Assembly: GCA_020853105.1 (NCBI GenBank) | Contig: JADYZM010000030.1 | Span: forward strand, 1-64,000 | Direction of reading: 5' to 3' | DNA: 64,000 bases | Source of the DNA: Flavobacteriales bacterium | Lineage (GTDB): Bacteria > Bacteroidota > Bacteroidia > Flavobacteriales_E > Vicingaceae | In this document: positions 53,226 through 61,442 of the stretch, in pieces | How positions within the stretch are numbered: the stretch's first letter is position 1 | How the letters are laid out: each line of letters opens with the position of its first letter | Notes under the pieces: generated by a model | Database searches by the model: none | The model's input: only the letters and a program-made list of their open reading frames with translations | Told to the model about the DNA's origin: nothing | Translations under genes and position numbers: made by a program

Positions 53226-54536
53226 ATGTTGGTGTTAAAATTTGGAGGAACGTCAGTAGGCTCTCCAGAAAGAATTAAAGCTTTAAAAAATCTGGTAATA
53301 GATAATAACTCAAAAATTGTAGTGTTATCAGCTATGTCAGGTACTACAAATGCATTGGTTGAAATTGCAAACTGTTTTTATAAAAAAAAAGACGCAGAAG
53401 CATTTCAACAAATTGCTGATTTGGAGAAAAAATACGTAGAAACAATTCAAGAATTATTTGTCAACCCAACTCATTTTAAGCAATCACTTGATTTTATAAC
53501 CTGTCAGTTTAATTATTTAAAGTCGTTTTCATCAAATACATTTGGAAATAGTGAAGAAAAGGCAATATTGGCACAAGGTGAACTTTTATCAACAACTTTG
53601 TTTTCGAATTATTTAAATGAAACAGGCATAAATTGTGTTTTGTTGCCAGCACTGAATTTCATGAGGATAACAGAAAATGAAGAACCGGATACTAATTTCA
53701 TCAAAGAAAATTTAACAAAAGAACTTGCTCAGCACAACAATTGCAAGCTTTTTATTACTCAAGGCTATATTTGTAGAAATTCATTTGGGGAAATTGACAA
53801 TTTAAAAAGAGGGGGAAGCGACTATAGTGCTTCATTGATTGGAGCCGCTGTAAATGCTGAAGAAATTCAAATTTGGACAGATATTGACGGCATGCATAAC
53901 AACGACCCTAGAATTGTTGATAATACAAAGCCAATAGCTCAGTTGTCGTTTGATGAAGCTGCAGAATTAGCATATTTTGGTGCAAAAATTTTACATCCTT
54001 CAAGTGTTTTACCAGCAAAAACAAATAATATTCCTGTACGTCTTAAAAACACAATGCAACCGGAAGCTAAAGGAACATTAATCAGCACACATTCGAGCGG
54101 AAAAGGAATTAAAGCAATTGCCGCTAAAGACAATATTACAGCAATAAAAATTAAATCAGGCAGAATGCTCTTGGCATACGGATTTTTAAGAAAAGTTTTT
54201 GAAATATTTGAGGCATACAAAACACCAATTGACATGATAACAACTTCTGAAGTGGCAGTGTCTGTAACAATTGATGAAACAAAATATTTGAATGAAATTA
54301 TCGATGAACTTAAAAATTACGGAATAGTAGAAATAGACAAAGATTTAAGCATAATCTGTGTTGTTGGAGATTTTATTGCTGAAAGTAAAGGATATGCACT
54401 AAAAATATTTGATGCTTTACAAAATATTCCAATTCGAATGATTTCGTATGGCGGGAGTATGCACAATGTATCTATGTTGGTTAATACTTCTGATAAAAAA
54501 GAAGCCTTAATTTCTCTAAATAATAAATTGTTTTAA
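53226..54536 (+). CDS. lysC: aspartate kinase
   Basis: 436 residues. The first enzyme of the aspartate pathway, phosphorylating aspartate. The N-terminal K-F-G-G-T-S-V-G-S, then V-V-L-S-A-M-S-G-T-T-N-A-L, L-K-R-G-G-S-D-Y-S-A-S-L-I-G-A and W-T-D-I-D-G-M-H-N-N-D-P-R form the kinase domain (to about 285). Two C-terminal ACT units (about 295-436, with I-K-I-K-S-G-R-M and T-T-S-E-V-A-V-S-V) probably give amino-acid feedback. Diaminopimelate decarboxylase begins at the base after its stop, which suggests lysine feedback, although threonine is possible. Confidence 0.94.
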   Translation: MLVLKFGGTSVGSPERIKALKNLVIDNNSKIVVLSAMSGTTNALVEIANCFYKKKDAEAFQQIADLEKKYVETIQELFVNPTHFKQSLDFITCQFNYLKSFSSNTFGNSEEKAILAQGELLSTTLFSNYLNETGINCVLLPALNFMRITENEEPDTNFIKENLTKELAQHNNCKLFITQGYICRNSFGEIDNLKRGGSDYSASLIGAAVNAEEIQIWTDIDGMHNNDPRIVDNTKPIAQLSFDEAAELAYFGAKILHPSSVLPAKTNNIPVRLKNTMQPEAKGTLISTHSSGKGIKAIAAKDNITAIKIKSGRMLLAYGFLRKVFEIFEAYKTPIDMITTSEVAVSVTIDETKYLNEIIDELKNYGIVEIDKDLSIICVVGDFIAESKGYALKIFDALQNIPIRMISYGGSMHNVSMLVNTSDKKEALISLNNKLF

Positions 54537-55685
54537 ATGATTTCTCAGTACCACATAGAAAAATACAAGGAATATAAAACTCCTTTTTATCATTACGATA
54601 TCGAATTATTAGAGAAAACGTTGGAAAAAGTAACTGCAAAAGCCTCTGAACTTGGATATGTTGTACATTATGCTTTAAAAGCAAACGTAAATGATACTGT
54701 ATTAAGAACAATTCAAAAATTTGGATTAGGTGCTGATTGTGTGAGTGGAAATGAAATTAAAAAGGCATTGGAGCATGGATTTGAAAGTTCAACAATTGTA
54801 TTTGCAGGTGTTGGAAAAACTGATGAAGAGATTGAAAATGCCCTTTTAAATGATATTTTCTGTTTTAATTGTGAATCACTACAAGAAATTCAAGTCATTA
54901 ATCAATTTGCAAAAAAGCAGAATAAAACTGCCAGAATAGCTATTCGAATAAACCCCAACATCAACGCAAAAACCCACCACTATATTACCACAGGGCTTGA
55001 AGAAAATAAATTCGGAATAAATATGTGGGAAATGGAAAATGTGTTGGAGCAAATAAAAGAAGCCAAACACATAGAATTGATTGGATTGCACTTTCATATT
55101 GGTTCTCAAATTACAGATATGAAAATTTTCAGAAGTCTGTGTTTGAGAATAAACGAGATACAACAATGGTTTAATCACCGGAATATTAATATAAAACATA
55201 TTAATGTTGGTGGCGGACTAGGAATTGATTATACAAATCCAAATAAAAATCCAATACCCGACTTTGATAACTATTTTAGTCAGTTTCAAAAATTTTTAAC
55301 ATTATTTCCAAACCAACAACTACACTTTGAGTTGGGAAGGGCAATAGTTGCCCAATGTGGTAATTTAATTTCAAAAGTTTTATACATTAAAAATGGAATA
55401 AATACCAATTTTATGATAATAGATGCTGGTATGACAGAGCTTTTACGCCCTGCATTGTATCAGGCATCACATAAAATAGAGAACATAACCAACAATTCTA
55501 AAGAAACTGAGCGTTATGATGTAGTTGGTCCTATTTGTGAATCTTCAGATTGCTTTGCAAAAGCATTGATACTTCCGAAAACAGAAAGGGGTGATTTGAT
55601 AGCTATTCGTTCTGCCGGAGCTTATGGAGAAGTGATGGCAAATAACTATAATCTGAGAAATACAATAAAGAGTTTTGTTTTTTAG
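54537..55685 (+). CDS. lysA: diaminopimelate decarboxylase
   Basis: 382 residues. PLP fold III enzyme making lysine from meso-diaminopimelate. K48 in H-Y-A-L-K-A-N binds PLP. Other motifs are A-D-C-V-S-G-N-E-I, G-L-H-F-H-I-G-S-Q-I, I-N-V-G-G-G-L-G-I-D-Y, F-E-L-G-R-A-I-V, M-T-E-L-L-R-P-A-L-Y and C-E-S-S-D-C-F. It abuts lysC with no gap, consistent with one lysine transcript. The convergent PaaI-type gene ends 12 bases away with no hairpin between them. Confidence 0.95.
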   Translation: MISQYHIEKYKEYKTPFYHYDIELLEKTLEKVTAKASELGYVVHYALKANVNDTVLRTIQKFGLGADCVSGNEIKKALEHGFESSTIVFAGVGKTDEEIENALLNDIFCFNCESLQEIQVINQFAKKQNKTARIAIRINPNINAKTHHYITTGLEENKFGINMWEMENVLEQIKEAKHIELIGLHFHIGSQITDMKIFRSLCLRINEIQQWFNHRNINIKHINVGGGLGIDYTNPNKNPIPDFDNYFSQFQKFLTLFPNQQLHFELGRAIVAQCGNLISKVLYIKNGINTNFMIIDAGMTELLRPALYQASHKIENITNNSKETERYDVVGPICESSDCFAKALILPKTERGDLIAIRSAGAYGEVMANNYNLRNTIKSFVF

Positions 55686-55697
55686 AATGTGAAAAAA

Positions 55698-56096
55698 TTA
55701 CCATTCTTTTGATGTTCTGTAAACCGTTCCTTTAAACAAAGCAACAGTATCATTATTCTGATTAGTAACTTTTATTAGATAAATTCCGGTTTTATTTGTT
55801 AAACTTTCTTCTTTTGCTTCTGCAAAAATTGTTTCACCAACTTTAACAGCATTAGGAAAAGAAATAGAACAATCAAGAGCTACACATTTTTTTCCGTGAG
55901 TGTTTGATGCAAAAGCCAGTGCACTATCAGCAAAAGAAAAAGTTATTCCACCATGCGCAATTCCAAATCCATTACACATTTCTGGTCGAACCAACATTTT
56001 TAATTTGCAATGTCCTTTTCCTGATTCAAGAACCTCAATGCCCATCCAATTTGAAAAAGCATCTGATTCAAGCATTCTGTCTATTATTTGGCTCAT
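55698..56096 (-). CDS. paaI: PaaI-type hotdog thioesterase
   Basis: 132 residues, single hotdog fold. The segment M-C-N-G-F-G-I-A-H-G-G-I-T-F-S-F-A-D-S-A-L-A-F carries the family H-G-G and catalytic Asp. It hydrolyses (hydroxy)phenylacetyl-CoA-type thioesters, protecting the CoA pool when intermediates stall. ATG 56096 overlaps the TGA of the PaaH-type gene by 4 bases. Gene order and motifs fit the phenylacetate set, but generic acyl-CoA thioesterase activity is possible. Confidence 0.85.
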   Translation of the reverse strand: MSQIIDRMLESDAFSNWMGIEVLESGKGHCKLKMLVRPEMCNGFGIAHGGITFSFADSALAFASNTHGKKCVALDCSISFPNAVKVGETIFAEAKEESLTNKTGIYLIKVTNQNNDTVALFKGTVYRTSKEW

Positions 56097-57274
56097 GAAT
56101 AAAAAGTTTTTTTGTTTTTAACCATTCTTCTTAATAAAGCGCTTGGACGATAGCGGTCATCACCATATTCAGAAAATAGTTGTTCAAGTTTTGATAGAAC
56201 ATTTTCCAATCCAAGCTCATCAGCCCAAGCCAATAATCCTTTTGGATAGTTCACTCCTTTGGTCATTGCCAAATCAATATCTTCTTTGCTAGCAATATTG
56301 AGAAACAAAGCGTCAATAGCCTCATTGATTAACAGAACCAAAATTCGGTTACATATTTCGTTGCCTAATTTTTCATCTTTGTTGGGTTGTGGTTGAATAA
56401 CTCCATCAGCATAATTATAATAACCCCTCCCCGTTTTTCTACCTAACCATCCTGCTTCTGCATGTCGTTTTTGAGTAAATGAAGGTTTGAATCTCGGATC
56501 AAAATAAAAGGATGAAAATACTGTTTCTGTAACTGTATAATTTATATCGTTTCCTATATAATCCATCAATGTAAATGGTCCCATTTTAAATCCACCGATT
56601 TGAGTCATTGCCCAGTCGATAGTTGCAAAATCAGCAACTCCTTCTTCATAAATTTTCAAGGCTTCGCCATAAAAGGGTCTGGCAACACGATTCACAATAA
56701 AACCAGGTGTGTCTTTAGTTAAAACGCTTATTTTTCCCCAACTGTCTATACAAGATTTTGATAAAGTAACAGTATTTTCTGAAGTTTGTATAGCAGGAAT
56801 AATCTCCACCAGTGGCATTAAAGGAGCCGGATTAAAAAAATGAATTCCTATGACTCTTTCAGAATTTTTACATGCCGAAGCAATTGATGCAATTGATAGA
56901 GAAGAGGTGTTGCTGGCTAAAATACATGTTTCTTTAACCAATCCTTCTAGTTGCGAAAATACTTTTCTTTTTATGTCGATATTTTCAACAATTGCCTCTA
57001 TAACTATATCACACTCTGATAAAACTTGAATATTCTTGGAAAATGTAATTCGATTTAAAATAGTATTTGCAGTTGTTTGGTCTATTTTTGACTTTTCAAC
57101 TAATTTAGCTACAATATTTTTAAGATTTGAAGAGGCTTTGTTCAATGCTTCTTCATTCAAGTCAACCAAAAAAGTTTGGTGCTTGTGCATAGCAGCAATT
57201 TGTACTATACCTGTACCCATAGATCCGGCACCTAAAACCCCTATTTTCAATTCAGCTACAGAAACTGTATTCAT
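56093..57274 (-). CDS. paaH: 3-hydroxyacyl-CoA dehydrogenase, PaaH type
   Basis: 393 residues. NAD-binding Rossmann domain with G-V-L-G-A-G-S-M-G-T-G-I (13-24), then A-S-N-T-S-S-L-S-I (catalytic Ser), G-I-H-F-F-N-P-A-P-L-M-P-L-V-E-I (catalytic His and Glu), and D-T-P-G-F-I-V-N-R-V-A-R-P-F. A C-terminal extra helical domain (about 300-393, with G-V-N-Y-P-K-G-L-L-A-W and D-D-R-Y-R-P-S) is of the PaaH/3-hydroxybutyryl-CoA dehydrogenase type. It oxidises 3-hydroxyacyl-CoA with NAD. 2 bases after the PaaG-type gene. Confidence 0.9.
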   Translation of the reverse strand: MNTVSVAELKIGVLGAGSMGTGIVQIAAMHKHQTFLVDLNEEALNKASSNLKNIVAKLVEKSKIDQTTANTILNRITFSKNIQVLSECDIVIEAIVENIDIKRKVFSQLEGLVKETCILASNTSSLSIASIASACKNSERVIGIHFFNPAPLMPLVEIIPAIQTSENTVTLSKSCIDSWGKISVLTKDTPGFIVNRVARPFYGEALKIYEEGVADFATIDWAMTQIGGFKMGPFTLMDYIGNDINYTVTETVFSSFYFDPRFKPSFTQKRHAEAGWLGRKTGRGYYNYADGVIQPQPNKDEKLGNEICNRILVLLINEAIDALFLNIASKEDIDLAMTKGVNYPKGLLAWADELGLENVLSKLEQLFSEYGDDRYRPSALLRRMVKNKKTFYS

Positions 57275-57276
57275 AT

Positions 57277-58053
57277 TTATTCGCCTTTAAAAATGGGTTG
57301 TCTTTTTTCTAAAAATGCACGAACACCTTCGTTATAATCGTAAGTATTTCCGGCAAGAGTTTGCAAATCACCCTCTAAATCGAGTTGACCAGATAATGTA
57401 TTATTAAAAGATTCATTCAACAGTCTTTTTGTTAAGCCAATCCCTTTTGTTGGCATTTTGGCTAAAGTTGCAGCAATTTTCATTGCTTCCGATTGTAGGT
57501 CTTCATCGGAAACAGATTTATAAATCATACCCATTTTTTCAGCATCATCAGCCGATACTTTTTCACCTAAAAACATAAGTGCAGCAGCTTTTTGTAAGCC
57601 TATCAATCTGGGTAATGTATAAGTTCCGCCACTATCTGGAATCAACCCTATTTTACTAAAAGCCTGAATGAAAGAGGCTGATTTTGCAGCAAGAGTAATA
57701 TCACAAGCAAGTGCAATATTTGCTCCTGCACCGGCAGCAACACCATTCACAGCACAAATAATAGGTTTTTCAATTTTTCTAAATCGTAAAATGATAGGAT
57801 TATAATGCTCTTCAACAATTTTTGAAAGTGAGGTTTGGTTTGGATCTATGGCTTCGGCTAAATCCTGACCAGCACAAAAGGCTTTTCCTTCTCCGGTTAT
57901 TAATATTGCTCTAACTAAACTATTTTTTTCACAAGCATCTAAAGAAAGTTGGAAATCCAAAGCCATTTCTCTGACAAAGCTATTGAATTTTTCGGGTCTG
58001 TTAAGAGTAATTATTCCAACACCATTTTCAACTTTTAGGTTTATAAAACTCAT
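57277..58053 (-). CDS. paaG: enoyl-CoA hydratase/isomerase, PaaG type
   Basis: 258 residues, crotonase fold. The oxyanion hole strands are A-F-C-A-G-Q-D-L-A-E-A (58-68) and N-G-V-A-A-G-A-G-A-N-I-A-L (103-115). The catalytic position D140 in L-I-P-D-S-G-G-T is the PaaG-type Asp, where ordinary hydratases have Glu. PaaG isomerises the ring epoxide of phenylacetyl-CoA to the oxepin. The ring epoxidase (PaaABCE) is not in the window, so a more general isomerase role is also possible. Confidence 0.87.
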   Translation of the reverse strand: MSFINLKVENGVGIITLNRPEKFNSFVREMALDFQLSLDACEKNSLVRAILITGEGKAFCAGQDLAEAIDPNQTSLSKIVEEHYNPIILRFRKIEKPIICAVNGVAAGAGANIALACDITLAAKSASFIQAFSKIGLIPDSGGTYTLPRLIGLQKAAALMFLGEKVSADDAEKMGMIYKSVSDEDLQSEAMKIAATLAKMPTKGIGLTKRLLNESFNNTLSGQLDLEGDLQTLAGNTYDYNEGVRAFLEKRQPIFKGE

Positions 58054-58080
58054 AGGGCAATTTGATTTTTTATAGTTTGT

Positions 58081-59565
58081 TTATTTTAATCTGTTTGATT
58101 TCCATTTTGAACGTTCTACTGATAATTCAACAGATTGAGTAGGATTTTTAACGTTTTCAGAATGAATTTTTGCCGCAAAAAGTGCTGCTATTTCTTGTAA
58201 TTCGTCGTCTTTCTCGATTAATACCTCAGGTGTAAAATATTTTCCGACAAAATGGGTGTCAAAATTTCCACTGACAAATGCTTCATGTTCTAAGGTAAAT
58301 TTGCAAAACGAAAGAGTGGTTTCAACGCCACTGATTTTATAATCTACAATAGCTCTAATCATTCTTTTTCTTGCTTCTTCTCTGTCTTTTCCGTGTGTTA
58401 TTAACTTTGAAATCATTGGGTCGTAGTAAATAGGAATATCCATTCCTTCTTCAAATCCGTCGTCAACCCGAATTCCCATTCCTTCCGGTCTTTTATACGT
58501 GTTTAACCTTCCAATATCCGGTAAAAAATTATTGGTTGGATCTTCGGCATATACTCTAATTTCAAAACTGTGTCCTTGAATTTTCAGTTCTTCTTGGGTG
58601 AAACTTAATTTCTCACCACGAGCAATGTTTATTTGCTCTTTTACCAAATCTTTTCCTGTTATCATCTCAGTAACCGGGTGTTCAACCTGCAATCGGGTAT
58701 TCATTTCGAGAAAATAGAAATCTTTGTTATTTTCCAAAAGAAATTCAACTGTTCCTGCACCTACATAGTTACAGGCTTTGGCAACATTAACAGCACATTC
58801 ACCCATTGCTTTTCTAATTTCAGGAGTAAGTACAGAAGAAGGAGCTTCTTCAATTACTTTTTGGTGGCGTCGCTGTATTGAACATTCTCTTTCAAACAAA
58901 TATACAATATTGCCGTGTTTGTCAGCCATAACCTGAATTTCAATATGTCGAGGTGAGCCAACGTATTTTTCAATAAAAACAGACCCATCACCAAAAGAGG
59001 ATTGAGCTTCGCTAACCGCTCTGTTCATTTGTTCTTCAAACTCTTCTACTTTTTCGACAACTCTCATGCCTTTCCCACCACCTCCGGCTGAAGCTTTTAT
59101 TAAAATAGGAAATCCGATGTTTAGAGCAATCTGTTTTGCTTCATTAATGTCTTTTATGGCTTCATCTGTTCCCGGAACCATTGGAATATTGTATTTTTTT
59201 ACTGCTGCTTTTGCAGCTAGTTTGCTACCCATTAATTCCATAGCCTCTGGCGATGGTCCTATAAAGTTAATACCGGCTTCAGTAATTTTTCTTGTAGCTT
59301 CAGCATTTTCAGATAAAAATCCGTAGCCCGGATGAAGTCCGTCAACATTAAGTTCTTTACAAATTTCAATGATTTTATCTACTTTCAAATACGACTGATT
59401 GGATGGCGGTGGACCAATACAAACGGCTTCATCAGCATATCTAACAAATGGAGCATTTCTATCGGCTTCTGAGAAAATGGCAACTGTTTTAACCCCCATT
59501 TCTTTACACGTCTTCATCACTCGAAGTGCTATTTCCCCCCTATTTGCTACAAGAATTTTTTTCAT
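58081..59565 (-). CDS. biotin carboxylase subunit of an acyl-CoA carboxylase
   Basis: 494 residues, slightly longer than typical AccC (about 450). ATP-grasp biotin carboxylase: A-N-R-G-E-I-A-L-R-V, H-P-G-Y-G-F-L-S-E-N, K-A-S-A-G-G-G-G-K-G-M (ATP loop), E-C-S-I-Q-R-R-H-Q-K and F-L-E-M-N-T-R-L-Q-V-E-H-P-V-T-E. There is no biotin-carrier domain (no M-K-M), so it acts with separate carrier and carboxyltransferase subunits. It is located 27 bases ahead of PaaG-type and related genes, so acyl-CoA metabolism (acetyl- or propionyl-CoA carboxylase) is likely. The substrate is unresolved. Confidence 0.9.
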   Translation of the reverse strand: MKKILVANRGEIALRVMKTCKEMGVKTVAIFSEADRNAPFVRYADEAVCIGPPPSNQSYLKVDKIIEICKELNVDGLHPGYGFLSENAEATRKITEAGINFIGPSPEAMELMGSKLAAKAAVKKYNIPMVPGTDEAIKDINEAKQIALNIGFPILIKASAGGGGKGMRVVEKVEEFEEQMNRAVSEAQSSFGDGSVFIEKYVGSPRHIEIQVMADKHGNIVYLFERECSIQRRHQKVIEEAPSSVLTPEIRKAMGECAVNVAKACNYVGAGTVEFLLENNKDFYFLEMNTRLQVEHPVTEMITGKDLVKEQINIARGEKLSFTQEELKIQGHSFEIRVYAEDPTNNFLPDIGRLNTYKRPEGMGIRVDDGFEEGMDIPIYYDPMISKLITHGKDREEARKRMIRAIVDYKISGVETTLSFCKFTLEHEAFVSGNFDTHFVGKYFTPEVLIEKDDELQEIAALFAAKIHSENVKNPTQSVELSVERSKWKSNRLK

Positions 59566-59708
59566 AAATTTAACAGTATTTCAAGGGCTTAAAAGTAAGA
59601 AAAGTGGTTGATTTTTCCATTTACACAAATAAAAATCAGAAAAAACAAATTATGATTGTACTGAGTATTTTGTGTTTAAATTTTGTATTTGTTGAAAAGC
59701 ATTACAGT

Positions 59709-59735
59709 TTGTTCTAAAAAAATAGATTTACTTTG
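59709..59735 (+). promoter_or_regulatory. promoter TTG-N16-TTACTTTG
   Basis: TTG at 59709-59711 and TTACTTTG at 59728-59735 (one mismatch to TAnnTTTG). The -7 element is followed by TGCTT, as at 40106 and 61428. It precedes the glycosyltransferase gene by 22 bases. Confidence 0.4.
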
Positions 59736-59757
59736 TGCTTAGATATCAACTTTTTTT

Positions 59758-61263
59758 ATGCTCGAAAAAATCAAATATTATTGGGAATATAAACCACTTA
59801 CCTTTATCGTTGCAGCAGGTATATTCATACGCTTGATTGCAGTGATTTTTTCGAAAGGTTACGGCATGCAAGACGACCATTTTTTAGTTATAGAACCTGC
59901 TGAGAGCTGGGTGCAAGGGCTTGACCAAAATAATTGGCTCAATACGAGTACAGAGTCTGTTCCTTCAGGTCATAGTTTTTTCTATGTTGGATTACACTAT
60001 TTGTTTTTAAACTTTTTAGATTGGTTAAACGTAACCGATGCTCAGATTAAAATGTATTTGGTTCGTTTGATTCATGGAGCATTATCGTTAATAACCATTG
60101 TTTACGGATATAAAATCGCTGAAAAAATTTCAAATCAGAAAACTGCTAAAACGGTAGGATTATTACTTTCAGTATTGTGGTTTTTACCTTGGCTAAGCGT
60201 TCATAATATGGTTGAATATGTGTGTGTACCTCCTTTAATTTACACGACATGGCTTTTTGTGAAACACTCACCTGAGCCTACCCTAAAAATTGTTATTTTG
60301 GGTGCTTTTATTGCTGGATTAGCTGTGGGTATTCGATATCAAACCATCTTTTTTTTATTCGGGTTTGGATTGGCATTTTTACTCAAAAAACAATTTGCTT
60401 CTGCATTTATTTTTGGTCTTGTTTCGTTTGGCTCATTTTTTTTAACCCAAATTTCAGATTTGTTTATTTGGGGAAGACCTTTTGCTGAATTGGGTGAATA
60501 CATTAATTACAACATGGCAAATTCAACCAGCTATTACAATCAACCATTTTATACCTATTTGTTAACCTTGGCTGGAATGTTTGGACCAATCGGATTATTC
60601 TTATTGTTTGGTTATTTCAAAAACTGGAAAAAAAATGCTTTTGTTTTTATTCCTTCAGTAGCTTTTTTTCTTTTTCATAGCTATTTTCCCAATAAACAAG
60701 AGCGATTTATCGCTCCTATGATTCCCTTTTTCATTATTTTGGGATACTTGGGTTGGATAGAATTTAAGAATCAATCTAAGTTTTGGGCTAAATATATTAA
60801 ATTTTATCGAGGAATTTGGGTATTTTTTTGGATAGTAAACAGTGTTCTCTTACTTGCTATTTCTACAGCCTACACCAAAAAAAGCAGAGTTGAAACCATG
60901 ACCTTCTTAGCCAAACAAAAGGATATGACTAATTACATTTGGGATTGCTCTCACAAAGATGATATTTTGATTCCACCAAGATTTTATTCTGAACGTTGGG
61001 ATAAGTATATCTGCTTGTTATCAACAGTTGATAAAGAGATGTGTTTACGAAATACAAACTACATTCCTGCAAATTATATTGTTTTCGTTGAAGATGAAAA
61101 TCTTGAGCAAAGGAAGGCGGATTTATTGAAGTTTTATCCCAAAATTGAACTTCTAAAAACTGTTGAAGCCGGTTATTTAGACCTAATTTTACATAAAATG
61201 AACCCCAACAACAATAAATTTGAACGTTTTCATATTTATAAGATTATTGAGTCGAATTTGTAG
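59758..61263 (+). CDS. GT22 (Alg9/PIG-B-like) multi-pass membrane glycosyltransferase
   Basis: 501 residues with about ten TM helices. Near the N-terminus it has I-R-L-I-A-V-I-F-S-K-G-Y-G-M-Q-D-D-H-F, matching the GT-C fold's first-loop acidic pair (D-D), and P-S-G-H-S-F-F-Y. The stretch Y-F-P-N-K-Q-E-R-F-I-A-P-M-I-P resembles the H-K-E-x-R-F-(I/L)-x-P signature of Alg9/GPI mannosyltransferases. These use lipid-linked sugars on the outer side of a membrane. The acceptor is unknown. The gene stands alone with its own promoter; the next gene is 179 bases away. Confidence 0.75.
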   Translation: MLEKIKYYWEYKPLTFIVAAGIFIRLIAVIFSKGYGMQDDHFLVIEPAESWVQGLDQNNWLNTSTESVPSGHSFFYVGLHYLFLNFLDWLNVTDAQIKMYLVRLIHGALSLITIVYGYKIAEKISNQKTAKTVGLLLSVLWFLPWLSVHNMVEYVCVPPLIYTTWLFVKHSPEPTLKIVILGAFIAGLAVGIRYQTIFFLFGFGLAFLLKKQFASAFIFGLVSFGSFFLTQISDLFIWGRPFAELGEYINYNMANSTSYYNQPFYTYLLTLAGMFGPIGLFLLFGYFKNWKKNAFVFIPSVAFFLFHSYFPNKQERFIAPMIPFFIILGYLGWIEFKNQSKFWAKYIKFYRGIWVFFWIVNSVLLLAISTAYTKKSRVETMTFLAKQKDMTNYIWDCSHKDDILIPPRFYSERWDKYICLLSTVDKEMCLRNTNYIPANYIVFVEDENLEQRKADLLKFYPKIELLKTVEAGYLDLILHKMNPNNNKFERFHIYKIIESNL

Positions 61264-61408
61264 CAATTTTGAGCTGTAGAGATAAACTTCTGTTAAGATT
61301 AATCCTGTCAAAATCAAAAAAACAAGCTATCCAAAATATTCAGTAAAAAAAATTAATCATTAGCTTTTGATTAAATGAATTATCTGAGTAATTATCATAA
61401 CTTCATCG

Positions 61409-61435
61409 TTGAAAATGAATCTTTTCATACATTTG
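61409..61435 (+). promoter_or_regulatory. promoter TTG-N16-TACATTTG, probably leaderless
   Basis: TTG at 61409-61411 and TACATTTG at 61428-61435, 7 bases before ATG 61443. Transcription would start very near the start codon. Likely drives the BatA-type gene and the dihydroorotase-like gene. Confidence 0.55.
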
Positions 61436-61442
61436 TGCTTTA

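Noticed and set aside
58081-59565. Pyruvate carboxylase or multi-domain carboxylase
   Set aside because: The gene ends after the biotin carboxylase domain; no carboxyltransferase or biotin attachment M-K-M follows.
61264-61408. Search for RNA genes between the glycosyltransferase and BatA genes
   Set aside because: No tRNA-like arms, long hairpin or open frame of note.
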